Positions 1-5,863 of a stretch of 20,413 nucleotides of DNA are shown here, in pieces. The translations under genes were made by a program, and so were the position numbers. Every line of letters starts with the position of its first letter. The first letter of the stretch is position 1. Below the pieces are notes generated by a model that was not told where the DNA came from, did not search any database, and was given only the letters and a program-made list of their open reading frames with translations. The stretch spans positions 1-20,413 of the forward strand of contig JBFMFH010000037.1 in assembly GCA_040752275.1 (NCBI GenBank). The letters are read 5' to 3'. The stretch is from JBFMFH01 sp040752275 (lineage in GTDB: Bacteria > Acidobacteriota > Vicinamibacteria > Vicinamibacterales > JAKQTR01).

Positions 1-1
1 C

Positions 2-59
2 TGGCAAGGCGCGACGACTGAGCATACTCCCGGTATGTGAGGGAGGAGCAACGCCGCCA
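2..59. repeat. interrupted quasi-palindrome at window edge
   Basis: The outer arms TGGC..GGCG (2-5, 8-11) and CGCC..GCCA (52-59) are complementary. The centre is a CATAC-TCCCG-GTATG hairpin (23-37). The sequence between the arms does not pair. It resembles dispersed palindromic intergenic repeats, but only one copy is in the window. No gene is supported in 1-129. Confidence 0.35.
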
Positions 60-129
60 GGCGGGATGCCCCGCCCGGGAATCGTGTGAGGCATCACGGT
101 TCCAGGGCACTAGCGAGGCGTGGGCTCGC

Positions 130-645
130 TCATGCGTCCTGCGCTTCCCGACGGTGCCGCACGAGCAGCACGCATCGCCCGCTCGGGACGTCGTCGAACT
201 CCCTGTCGCGCCGGAAGCCCGCCTTGGCGAAGGCCCGCTGCGAAGCCAGGTTGTCGATCACGGTTGCGGCGATGACACACGGCACGGTTGGGTCGGACAA
301 CGCAGCATCCGCGACAAGACGTATCGCGGCGGACCCCACGCCACGACCGCCTTCGTTGTGCTCGCCGACCATGATGTCGATGTCAATGACACTCTCGGGA
401 ATATCGGTGAGCCCAGCCTCGTCAAGCTCCTGGCGTGTGGGGTGCTGCCATAGTATGAGACCGACCTTGCGGCCATCAGCCTCGATGAGAGCCCGCCAGT
501 GCCCATCGGCCGGTGAATCGCGCAGCAGGCGGACGTTGGCATCGGGGTCGCCCCACGTACTGCGGACATGGTCCGAGTGCAGCCACCGTTCGATGAGCGG
601 CAGGTCATCGTTTGTGACGTCGACAAGTCGCACGGTCATGACCAT
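130..645 (-). CDS. GNAT acetyltransferase, AAC(6')-like
   Basis: A 171-residue single-domain GNAT protein. GNAT enzymes move an acetyl group from acetyl-CoA to an amine in the cytoplasm. The acetyl-CoA loop is visible as RGVGSA (residues 101-106). It is followed by the C-terminal N-x-x-A-x-R-A-x-x-KAGF pattern (132-144). The N-terminal WLHSDHVRSTWG stretch and the IDIDIMVGE strand before the loop resemble the aminoglycoside 6'-N-acetyltransferase branch. Length fits that family. ATG codons at 645 and 639 are both possible and neither has a strong ribosome site. The substrate cannot be told from sequence; an antibiotic is only one possibility. It is the most downstream gene of the accessory block, and no attC site follows its stop. 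Confidence 0.85.
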   Translation of the reverse strand: MVMTVRLVDVTNDDLPLIERWLHSDHVRSTWGDPDANVRLLRDSPADGHWRALIEADGRKVGLILWQHPTRQELDEAGLTDIPESVIDIDIMVGEHNEGGRGVGSAAIRLVADAALSDPTVPCVIAATVIDNLASQRAFAKAGFRRDREFDDVPSGRCVLLVRHRREAQDA

Positions 646-893
646 CGGTCGCGCAGTCTGCGTCCTTGTCAGCGGCCGACGAGGGCCAGCCGGAACGCGG
701 CCATCTCCCGGTCGTTGCGGACGACAGCCTCACCGAGGACTCTTCACCGGCTCCCGAGCGGACACGAAACCCACCCTCTCGAGGAACCTTCGAGCAGCGC
801 GATCAGGCGGTTGGCGCGCTCCTGGGACCGGGAGGCAGTCGGAACAATTAGAACAAGCAGCACGGCCTCCCACGCGTCGCCGCCCGACGGGGC

Positions 894-1373
894 TCAGTCT
901 CCGTTGCTGCCGGCGCCGGCCCATGGCCGACGCCGCTTCCACGTGGCGCGAGCCAGCAGCAGGCTCGCGCCGAGCAGCAGCGGGGCCGAGGTCGCGCCGG
1001 GCAGCCACCGCTGGAAGTAGACGGACCCGGCGAGGTGCCCGATCCCGTTCAGGAACATGATCGCGCTGAGCACCCACGAGGCGAGTCGGATGCCGAGACC
1101 CCCACGGCGCACCGCCGGCGCCATAAGGGCCAGAGCGATCACGAGCACGACGAGGCCCGCGAACCATGGCCCGAAGCTGAACGTGGGCACTGGCAACCAG
1201 GGGAGCGCGGAGCGGGCGCTTCGCACGAGGGGGTTGTAGAAGTCCAGAAACCCGGTCGATGCTTCGTCGGCCACGTGCACCGCGAGGGCACACACCAGCA
1301 GCAGCCAGGCTTCCACGTGCCGGGCGGCGCCGGGCTCGCCCGTCAGTACGGCCGAGAGGAAGGTACGTTTCAT
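894..1373 (-). CDS. small membrane protein, possibly HXXEE family
   Basis: A 159-residue protein with about four hydrophobic segments (roughly 22-36, 66-86, 97-117 and 127-142). An H-V-A-D-E motif lies at 33-37. A later N-G-I-G-H (109-113) is followed by a W-L-P-G turn (123-126). This layout resembles the HXXEE family of unknown function, with Asp in place of the first Glu. That assignment is from memory of the family pattern and is tentative. The C-terminus is basic (WKRRRP). The ATG at 1373 was chosen because it precedes the first membrane segment. It lies 80 bases downstream of the ceramidase-like gene, on the same strand. No function can be assigned. Confidence 0.65.
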   Translation of the reverse strand: MKRTFLSAVLTGEPGAARHVEAWLLLVCALAVHVADEASTGFLDFYNPLVRSARSALPWLPVPTFSFGPWFAGLVVLVIALALMAPAVRRGGLGIRLASWVLSAIMFLNGIGHLAGSVYFQRWLPGATSAPLLLGASLLLARATWKRRRPWAGAGSNGD

Positions 1374-1453
1374 GAAGCCTCGATTCCCTTCGACGTTCGC
1401 TCAGCCCCTGTGCAGGCAGCTGACCACCGTCTTCATCGCCACCGAGCTGTGCT

Positions 1454-2236
1454 TCAAGCCGCGCCCGATCCATGTTCTGTTCGCCGCGAGCGCATGCGGA
1501 GCATCGCGACCAGGCAGGCAACACCTCCCGCCGCCGTCAGATGCTTGAGCGTGTGACCACTGACGATCTGACCGAGTGCGAACAGTTCTCCATCAGCGAC
1601 TTCGAAGCCCTTCGCCACCGCATACGCCACCAGCCCTCCCACGAAATATGCCGTGCCAGGGTAGCGGGCTGGATAGAACACGAGCAGGAGGACCGCGAGC
1701 AGCAGGGAGCCAAACTGCACGACCAGGTAGGGCCGCAGGTCGCCAGCGTTCCGAAGCTCGCTCCAGTGCCAGTACACAACGCTGGCGGCGCCGGCCGCGA
1801 GCAGCGGCACGAACAGCCGGCGTGCGATAACCACGCCCACGCGCTCGGCGAGCAGCGCCGTCAACAGTCCCCCGAAGCCAATCGACATCGGCATCCGATC
1901 CCACGTGAGACGCGCGTTGTCCGGGGCCACGTGATAGTAGCTCGATCCCGCAGCGGTGAGGAACGCAGCCGCGAACAGCGCCGCGTACGGCCACCGCTCC
2001 CACGGGTCAGCGAAGATTGCCTCCCGGCGAGTCCGAGCGAACGTCGCCGCGAGACCCAGCACCCCGACAATGGCAAACGGGATGTTCGACAGGACGTTGA
2101 GGCAGTTGCCGATGCCAGCGCACGGGCGCTCGTCGGCGAACAGGTGGTACTCGAGCGGTTGCGGGATCGGCGGCCACAGCACGGCAATCACGCCTGTGGC
2201 GATGACGACGATGGCGAGCTTCGCCGGCCGCTTCAT
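1454..2236 (-). CDS. ceramidase-like seven-TM membrane protein (CREST superfamily)
   Basis: A 260-residue integral membrane protein with about seven hydrophobic segments. The pattern matches the alkaline ceramidase/CREST superfamily, whose members use a zinc site of His and Asp residues with a conserved Ser in the membrane. Visible residues are GSSYYHVAPD (97-106, Ser and His), WDRMP (112-116, Asp) and GHTLKH (227-232, the paired C-terminal His). Family members hydrolyse amide bonds of ceramides or related lipids; the bacterial substrate is unknown. An AGGA about ten bases before the ATG at 2236 supports the start. The first 25 residues form a membrane anchor. Confidence is good for the fold and catalytic pattern and low for the substrate. 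Confidence 0.8.
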   Translation of the reverse strand: MKRPAKLAIVVIATGVIAVLWPPIPQPLEYHLFADERPCAGIGNCLNVLSNIPFAIVGVLGLAATFARTRREAIFADPWERWPYAALFAAAFLTAAGSSYYHVAPDNARLTWDRMPMSIGFGGLLTALLAERVGVVIARRLFVPLLAAGAASVVYWHWSELRNAGDLRPYLVVQFGSLLLAVLLLVFYPARYPGTAYFVGGLVAYAVAKGFEVADGELFALGQIVSGHTLKHLTAAGGVACLVAMLRMRSRRTEHGSGAA

Positions 2237-2399
2237 ACGGGTGTCGTCCTTCCTGGCACTGATGATCCACCAACTGACGGCCTTCGGGCACGACGCCGGC
2301 CGAGCCTGAACCGCCGCCGAACAAGAACCGCTGTCTCCGAGATGCCGATGTCGTGGGGAATCTCCTTCGTGAGGCTGTGATGGTGAAGCGCCGACCCAG

Positions 2400-2431
2400 C
2401 GCTCCGCATCACCTGCGCGCGCGGCGGAGCG
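2400..2431 (-). terminator. hairpin downstream of the GyrI-like gene
   Basis: CGCTCCGC (2400-2407) and GCGGAGCG (2424-2431) form a perfect 8-bp stem 34 bases after the stop of the gene ending at 2465. There is no clear T tract, so it could be a terminator or only a transcript-end hairpin. Confidence 0.35.
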
Positions 2432-2464
2432 GCGACCGGCCAGTGCATGCGGATGATGCGGATG

Positions 2465-2941
2465 TCAGGCCTGCCTGATTGGAACCCAGACCTCGATCTG
2501 GTCCGGACACCTATCGTGATTCTGGACATTGCAGTATCTCTCAAGGTCGATTGGCAGACCAACCTGGTAGCCGTTCCCCGGTATGTAGTCCCGATACAGG
2601 TAGGCCAGCGCTTCGTCGATTCCGGCGACACCGCCGTTCACAATCTGCACCGCATAGGTGCATTCCGGCAGTGACTTGGAGATCATTCTGATCGGCAGCG
2701 GCATGCCAGGCTCCCGGAGTAGACCCGCCACGTATGTCAACTCGAACTGTTCCGGGAACCGGGGGTGGTATACCTGGAGACCGTAGATGTCGCGATCAAC
2801 CCGCGATATCGACGCCTCATCTGCGTACTCACCGAACAGCTCCCAGGCCCTTCGCAAGGCAGTCGTCCGTGGGTCTCCGTAGAGCGCCACCCCCACGAAC
2901 TCCATGGGGCCGCGCATCTCGATTCTTGTTCGTACAGTCAC
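2465..2941 (-). CDS. GyrI-like / AraC effector-binding-domain protein
   Basis: A 158-residue stand-alone GyrI-like domain with no DNA-binding part. The opening strand TVRTRIEMRGPMEFVGVALYG is followed by a helix (RRAWELFGEYADE, 31-43), the GLQVYHPRF strand (54-62) and a second half ending I-D-L-E-R-Y (131-136) then IEVWVPI (149-155). This is the duplicated beta-alpha-beta plan of the SOUL/GyrI fold, which binds small hydrophobic or cationic ligands in regulators and stand-alone proteins. The GTG at 2941 was chosen because GGAG lies six bases upstream. A GTG at 2965 also has GGAG five bases upstream and would add eight residues. The gene lies about 50 bases after the DUF488 gene and may be co-transcribed with it. 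Confidence 0.75.
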   Translation of the reverse strand: MTVRTRIEMRGPMEFVGVALYGDPRTTALRRAWELFGEYADEASISRVDRDIYGLQVYHPRFPEQFELTYVAGLLREPGMPLPIRMISKSLPECTYAVQIVNGGVAGIDEALAYLYRDYIPGNGYQVGLPIDLERYCNVQNHDRCPDQIEVWVPIRQA

Positions 2942-2993
2942 GGCTCTCTCCGCGCGCCTTGCCACACACGCTCCGTGTTGCCATGCGCCTTCC

Positions 2994-3380
2994 TCACGCG
3001 AGCGTCGCTCCGTAGTCGAGCAGCAGTTCTCTCAGCACGAAGCGGTGACAATGTGCCTCGTTCTCACAGTAGCAGCCCACGGAGAAGTTGGTCTGGTGAG
3101 ACAACGCCGCCAGGAGTGCGAGGAGGCGCGCGGCTTCCGGCCGCTCCATCTCGGTTCGGTACCGCTGTTCGAAGCGGCGCCACGATCGCTCGTCTGGAGC
3201 CCGCCGGGCTTCTTTCACCAGGGTTTCAGACGGCGCCAGATCCGGCAGCCAGACGTCGTAGAAGTCCCGCGACGAGTGCTCCGATTTCGGCACCCCTCGT
3301 GGCGGGCGGCGGACGGTGCCCAGCCGAAGTCCCTCACCTGGTGTTCTCGGGCTCCCGAGCCGCACGATTCGAATGGCCAT
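2994..3380 (-). CDS. DUF488 family protein (YeaO-like)
   Basis: A 128-residue protein of the DUF488 family. The C-terminal signature is clear: C-Y-C-E-N-E-x-x-C-H-R (103-113), then a Leu-rich helix ending L-x-x-Y-G-A (121-125). The middle YDVWLPDLAPS (41-51) also fits the family. The biochemical function is not established; the clustered Cys and His suggest metal or thiol chemistry. The ATG at 3380 has GGGGAG upstream. The 177 bases between this gene and the CYTH gene hold no gene I can support. The neighbour downstream is the GyrI-like gene. Confidence 0.8.
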   Translation of the reverse strand: MAIRIVRLGSPRTPGEGLRLGTVRRPPRGVPKSEHSSRDFYDVWLPDLAPSETLVKEARRAPDERSWRRFEQRYRTEMERPEAARLLALLAALSHQTNFSVGCYCENEAHCHRFVLRELLLDYGATLA

Positions 3381-3557
3381 TCAGGGTATCTCCCCGGATG
3401 TGCTTGCACGGCTACGTGCTGCATCCCGGCCTTGACGCGGCTTTCACGGCATACCGTATCACGGTCTTGACTCTCGGCGATCGCATCCTGATATGTGGCG
3501 CCTGCCGGATTCGCCGGAATCCCGCTCCGATGGAGAGCACGAACGGTATGAACATAT

Positions 3558-4073
3558 TCAGTCAACCCGCTCCAGCAGATCGATGTACGCCTCCGGCACG
3601 AGGGTATCGGCGTGGATGCCCAGGGTCTGCATGAGAGCACGCGCGTCCGCGTCGCCGGACTCCGTCGGCTCGTCGTCTCGCAACACCACTTCGAGTTCGA
3701 CGAATGAGCCGAGGCGCTCGACCTCGTCGAGATGGACGCGCGTCCGGCCGATGATGAACACCTCCCGGCGCTTGCGGACCTGGCCGCGTACCGGGAGTAC
3801 CGCTGCGAGCACGGCTACGAGGTCGCCTGCTCTCGCACAAGGCACGTGCCAATAGACCGACTCCGTCGGTTCGGCGCGGTTTGGCCTTTCGTACGCGATC
3901 AGCTCGCCCGAGCCGTCTGGGAACATCCTGATCTTGAGCCGCCCGTTTGGTACAACGAAGAACGTGTCGGCCTGCTCCATGACCACTGCCGGGGCCCGCG
4001 TCAGCGACGATACCACCGGGCGCACGGCGCCGAGGTCGGCCACTCGCGCTTTGATCTCGAGGTTGCGCGCCAT
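3558..4073 (-). CDS. CYTH domain protein (class IV adenylate cyclase-like)
   Basis: A 171-residue single CYTH domain, the triphosphate-tunnel fold of class IV adenylate cyclases, thiamine triphosphatases and inorganic triphosphatases. The N-terminal E-x-K signature is N-L-E-I-K (residues 4-8); the first Glu of the usual ExExK is Asn here. Tunnel strands follow: RLKIRMF (45-51), GELIAYERPN (56-65), VRKRREVFIIG (99-109), then HLDEVERLGSFVELE (114-128), which carries the acidic metal-binding residues. The ATG at 4073 has GGGGAG seven bases upstream and lies two bases after the stop of the small membrane protein, so the two are probably translated together. Whether it cyclises ATP or hydrolyses a triphosphate cannot be decided here. 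Confidence 0.85.
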   Translation of the reverse strand: MARNLEIKARVADLGAVRPVVSSLTRAPAVVMEQADTFFVVPNGRLKIRMFPDGSGELIAYERPNRAEPTESVYWHVPCARAGDLVAVLAAVLPVRGQVRKRREVFIIGRTRVHLDEVERLGSFVELEVVLRDDEPTESGDADARALMQTLGIHADTLVPEAYIDLLERVD

Positions 4074-4075
4074 CG

Positions 4076-4324
4076 TCACACTCCCCGGCGCCGCGTCTGC
4101 CCCGCTTTGGGGCGTTCCGCCGACGGCGGCGGCGGTTCCGGTGTCGTCATCGACACGCACGTCAGTAACAAGGCGGGGGCGACGACGCCCGCGATGTCTC
4201 CGTCATCCCCCGTCTCTCCTCGGGCGAGGACCATCACGGTCAGGATGCCAGCCAACATCAACACACCAACGGCGATGGCACTGTACTCGACGGTCTTCAG
4301 GACACGGACGGAGTCGTCTTTCAT
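4076..4324 (-). CDS. small two-TM membrane protein, unknown
   Basis: I do not recognise this 82-residue protein. Two hydrophobic stretches (about 14-34 and 45-60) are joined by an acidic loop, GETGDDGD (36-43), and followed by a Pro-rich, basic tail (PEPPPP, then RRRGV). The start is strongly supported by GGAGG six bases before the ATG at 4324. Its stop is two bases before the CYTH start, so it forms a two-gene unit with that gene. It begins 62 bases after the attC-like site at 4386-4479, so it would be the first gene of the next cassette in the array. Confidence 0.65.
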   Translation of the reverse strand: MKDDSVRVLKTVEYSAIAVGVLMLAGILTVMVLARGETGDDGDIAGVVAPALLLTCVSMTTPEPPPPSAERPKAGQTRRRGV

Positions 4325-4385
4325 GGCAGGCCTCCATACTCTGTCAGTTCGATGAGAACCTTGTTCTTGTCCATGCCTCAAGTCC

Positions 4386-4479
4386 GCCCAACGCTCGTGC
4401 TCAGCCGCGGGCAGCGTGGACCCTCGCCCTTGTCGGCCGCTGCCGTGCGCCGTCCGTCGGCTGCAGCGCGCTGTTAGCC
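4386..4479 (-). repeat. attC-like integron recombination site A
   Basis: On the plus strand the ends read GCCCAAC (4386-4392) and GTTAGCC (4473-4479), close to the RYYYAAC and GTTRRRY boxes of integron attC sites. The arms fold back: the left arm has GCTCGTGCTCAGCCGCGG and the complement of the right arm has GCGCGCTGCAGCCGACGG. The unpaired extra bases are typical of attC hairpins. The GTTAGCC box departs from consensus at one base. The site is 94 bases, within the attC size range. Confidence 0.65.
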
Positions 4480-4721
4480 GGTTCTTGAGTGAGAACGAGA
4501 GTCTCCAAGTCGCGAGCGGCTGCTGCCGGCAGTCGAACCGGAACGAAGTACTCGGCCGGGTAGAGGTAGTCTTCTCCAGACTCGTCCACGACTCGCACAT
4601 ACCCGTCGCGACTGGCCCCGCGGTCCGGGAGGACCTGGTAGACCTTTCGTTGTTCCAGGTCCACCGCCCCGTTTGTCCGGACGCACAACGCAAACCTAGG
4701 TTGTGGTTTCGTTCGTCTCAT
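4401..4721 (-). CDS. small conserved-type protein, cassette gene with attC-encoded tail
   Basis: A 106-residue protein of unknown function. The core (about 10-72) has two notable stretches: E-Q-R-K-V-Y-Q-V-L-P-D (23-33) and VDESGEDYLYPAEYFVPV (45-62). This resembles a group of small uncharacterised proteins I recall from many bacteria, probably a compact beta domain. From about residue 83 (NSALQPTDG) the reading frame runs into attC-like site A and stops inside it, so the last 20 or more residues are encoded by the recombination site and are probably not a functional domain. The ATG at 4721 was chosen because the core begins there; the ribosome site is weak. The attC-like site at 4794-4864 lies just upstream, so the gene fills one cassette. 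Confidence 0.7.
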   Translation of the reverse strand: MRRTKPQPRFALCVRTNGAVDLEQRKVYQVLPDRGASRDGYVRVVDESGEDYLYPAEYFVPVRLPAAAARDLETLVLTQEPANSALQPTDGARQRPTRARVHAARG

Positions 4722-4793
4722 GTTGTCAATCCAAGTCACCAACGATCTCAACGGGATCGTCGTCCATTCAGTTGATCCTGCTTCCTCGCATCC

Positions 4794-4864
4794 GCCCAAC
4801 GCCTGCGGCTCACCCGCAGCCACCGCTCTATTCGGTGCGGCCGTCGGGTGCAGCCGCGTTGTCA
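4794..4864 (-). repeat. attC-like integron recombination site B
   Basis: GCCCAAC (4794-4800) and GTTGTCA (4858-4864) bound a 71-base imperfect palindrome. The left arm CGGCTCACCCGC and the complement of the right arm CGGCTGCACCCGAC match apart from extra bases, as in attC hairpins. The higA stop codon (4862-4864) forms the end of the GTTGTCA box, the tight gene-attC junction seen in cassettes. Confidence 0.65.
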
Positions 4865-5173
4865 TGCCGCTCCTCGTTTCGGCTCGGCGTGTAGCGCTTC
4901 GATCACCGCCTTCGGATTGCGTTCGGCTACCCGCAGCAACGCCAGGGCCGGGCCGTCCGGGGTACGCCGACCCTGTTCCCAATTCCGCAAAGTCGCCACA
5001 CTCACGCCGATCATCAACGCAAACTCCGGCTGAGATGCCCCGAGCGTGGCGCGAATCGCCTGAACGTCCGCTGGCTGAACCTTGGTCGTGCGAAAAGGCC
5101 GCCGGGTTCTACGCCGGATCTGGCCAGCCTGCCGCACGCTTGCGAGCAACTCGCGAAAGGCCGCGTCCTTCAC
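4862..5173 (-). CDS. higA: HigA-type antitoxin, XRE helix-turn-helix
   Basis: A 103-residue antitoxin of the HigA/XRE class. The helix-turn-helix lies at about 35-75, with A-S-Q-P-E-F-A (46-52), GVSVATLRNWEQGRRTP (56-72) and a following L-A-L-L-R-V-A helix. Such proteins bind the toxin and repress their own operon. The GTG at 5173 is supported by its four-base overlap (GTGA) with the original end of the toxin gene at 5170 and by AGGAGG just upstream. The order toxin then antitoxin is that of higBA. The gene looks intact although its toxin partner is broken. It is followed at once by attC-like site B. Confidence 0.88.
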   Translation of the reverse strand: MKDAAFRELLASVRQAGQIRRRTRRPFRTTKVQPADVQAIRATLGASQPEFALMIGVSVATLRNWEQGRRTPDGPALALLRVAERNPKAVIEALHAEPKRGAA

Positions 5174-5425
5174 TTGAACTCCTCCTGAGCACCCGACCCA
5201 ACGTCCGTCTCTGTGCGGGCGTCAGGTCCAATAGTAGATGACCCTCAGGCCGGCGCGCTTGCCTGTCCCGGCGACCGCCCACCGCACCTTGCGCAGACCG
5301 CCGCCTCGAATGACGCGGCCCTCTTCTGGCCGGAGGATCAACGCGATCCGGAGTTGGCGATACTGCTTGTCGTCCAGGTGGCGCCGGATTGCAGCCGTGA
5401 ACATGGCTGTCTCCACGAACCGCAT
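5170..5425 (-). pseudogene. higB: HigB-type toxin, decayed
   Basis: The first 66 residues (MRFVETAMF to RVIYYW) are typical of HigB/RelE mRNA-cleaving toxins, including the GGLRKVRWA and GKRAGLRVIYYW stretches. The frame stops at 5222 after 67 residues, whereas the family is about 100. The missing C-terminus is visible in other frames: LTPAQRRTLGRVL follows in a second frame and Q-E-E-F-K-stop in a third, ending at 5170 where it overlaps higA. About 20 codons between YYW and LTPAQ are also missing. I infer an internal deletion plus a second frameshift, so the toxin is probably inactive. A 67-residue product may still be made. Confidence 0.75.
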
Positions 5426-5434
5426 CGATCACCA

Positions 5435-5464
5435 TCGATACGCCAATGGCGTAGTGTCACTCAA
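5435..5464 (-). promoter_or_regulatory. higBA promoter with operator palindrome
   Basis: A 15-base palindrome TACGCCAATGGCGTA (5439-5453, one-base centre) lies 13 bases before the higB start. It sits between a TTGAGT (-35-like, 5459-5464) and a TATCGA (-10-like, 5435-5440) with 18-base spacing, both read on the minus strand. A repressor bound here would block the promoter, as expected for autoregulation by HigA. The hexamers are weak; the palindrome is clear. Confidence 0.55.
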
Positions 5465-5664
5465 TCCGGTTCGGTCACGCCGTGCCACCGTCGAAGGCCA
5501 GACGGCTGGCGGTGCAGCGGCGCGTCAGCGCGTCCACGCAGAACCAGCCCCTCAACGCCATACTCTTCCTGCACCGCGCCGTGCTCGAACAGCAGGTCGC
5601 CGAAGTCGGGGCCGTCGTCAGAGCCCACCGTCCTCCGCGGCCTCCCGTCGTCCCCGAGTCCTGA
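5464..5664 (+). pseudogene. integron-type tyrosine recombinase (IntI-like), N-terminal fragment
   Basis: The plus strand encodes RLAVQRRVSASTQNQPLNAI, continuing LFLHRAVL and ending V-V-R-A-H-R-P-P-R-P-P-V-V before a stop at 5662-5664. This matches the N-terminal SAM-like domain and linker of integron integrases, where a VSASTQNQALNALLFLYR-type stretch precedes RxKRPxRLPVVL. An R-F-x-H remnant of the preceding region may begin near 5467, with intervening codons missing. The catalytic domain with its Arg, His and Tyr residues is absent, so it is a relic that cannot recombine. It is the only recognisable plus-strand coding sequence here, and it points away from higBA, the standard intI-to-first-cassette geometry. 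Confidence 0.75.
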
Positions 5665-5796
5665 GTGAGCAATACGTCGTCGAACTTGTGAATCGCAGGA
5701 CCTAGCGAGGCTCCGCCTCAGACCACCGAGGCGTGTCGGGGCGGCTCCGCCTCGCCAGTTCACAGTGTTGGCTTTGCCCCGCCTGCGGCGGGGCGA
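5665..5796. repeat. palindrome-rich intergenic segment
   Basis: No gene is visible. GGCTCCGCCTC occurs twice as a direct repeat (5709-5719 and 5743-5753). The first copy is part of a GAGGC-TCC-GCCTC hairpin (5707-5719). GCCCCGC-CTGCG-GCGGGGC (5776-5794) is a 7-bp hairpin. Together these look like small dispersed palindromic units. Confidence 0.5.
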
Positions 5797-5863
5797 AGAC
5801 GTCTTGAAGGCAGGGGACGGAAACTTGAATCATCCGCATGAGATTCGGGCCTTCAAGACGTCT
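5797..5863. repeat. perfect 15-bp inverted repeat pair
   Basis: AGACGTCTTGAAGGC (5797-5811) and its exact complement GCCTTCAAGACGTCT (5849-5863) enclose 37 bases starting AGGGGACGGAAACTTG. The inner AGACGTCT is itself a palindrome. The right arm overlaps the stop codon of the gene that ends at 5862. It may be a small REP- or MITE-like unit, or a terminator stem for that gene. Confidence 0.6.

Noticed and set aside
130..645. Calling the GNAT protein an aminoglycoside resistance enzyme
   Set aside because: Similarity is to the broad AAC(6')-like branch only; substrate cannot be inferred and many relatives act on other amines.
669..790. Minus-strand stretch ending V-V-R-N-D-R-E-M-A-A-F-R-L-A-L-V-G-R-stop, resembling a protein C-terminus
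   Set aside because: The frame is closed by a stop a few codons upstream and no domain is recognisable; too little to call a pseudogene.
5461..5763. Minus-strand open frame of 100 codons opposite the integrase fragment
   Set aside because: It is the antisense of the recognisable integrase segment and has no recognisable domain of its own.
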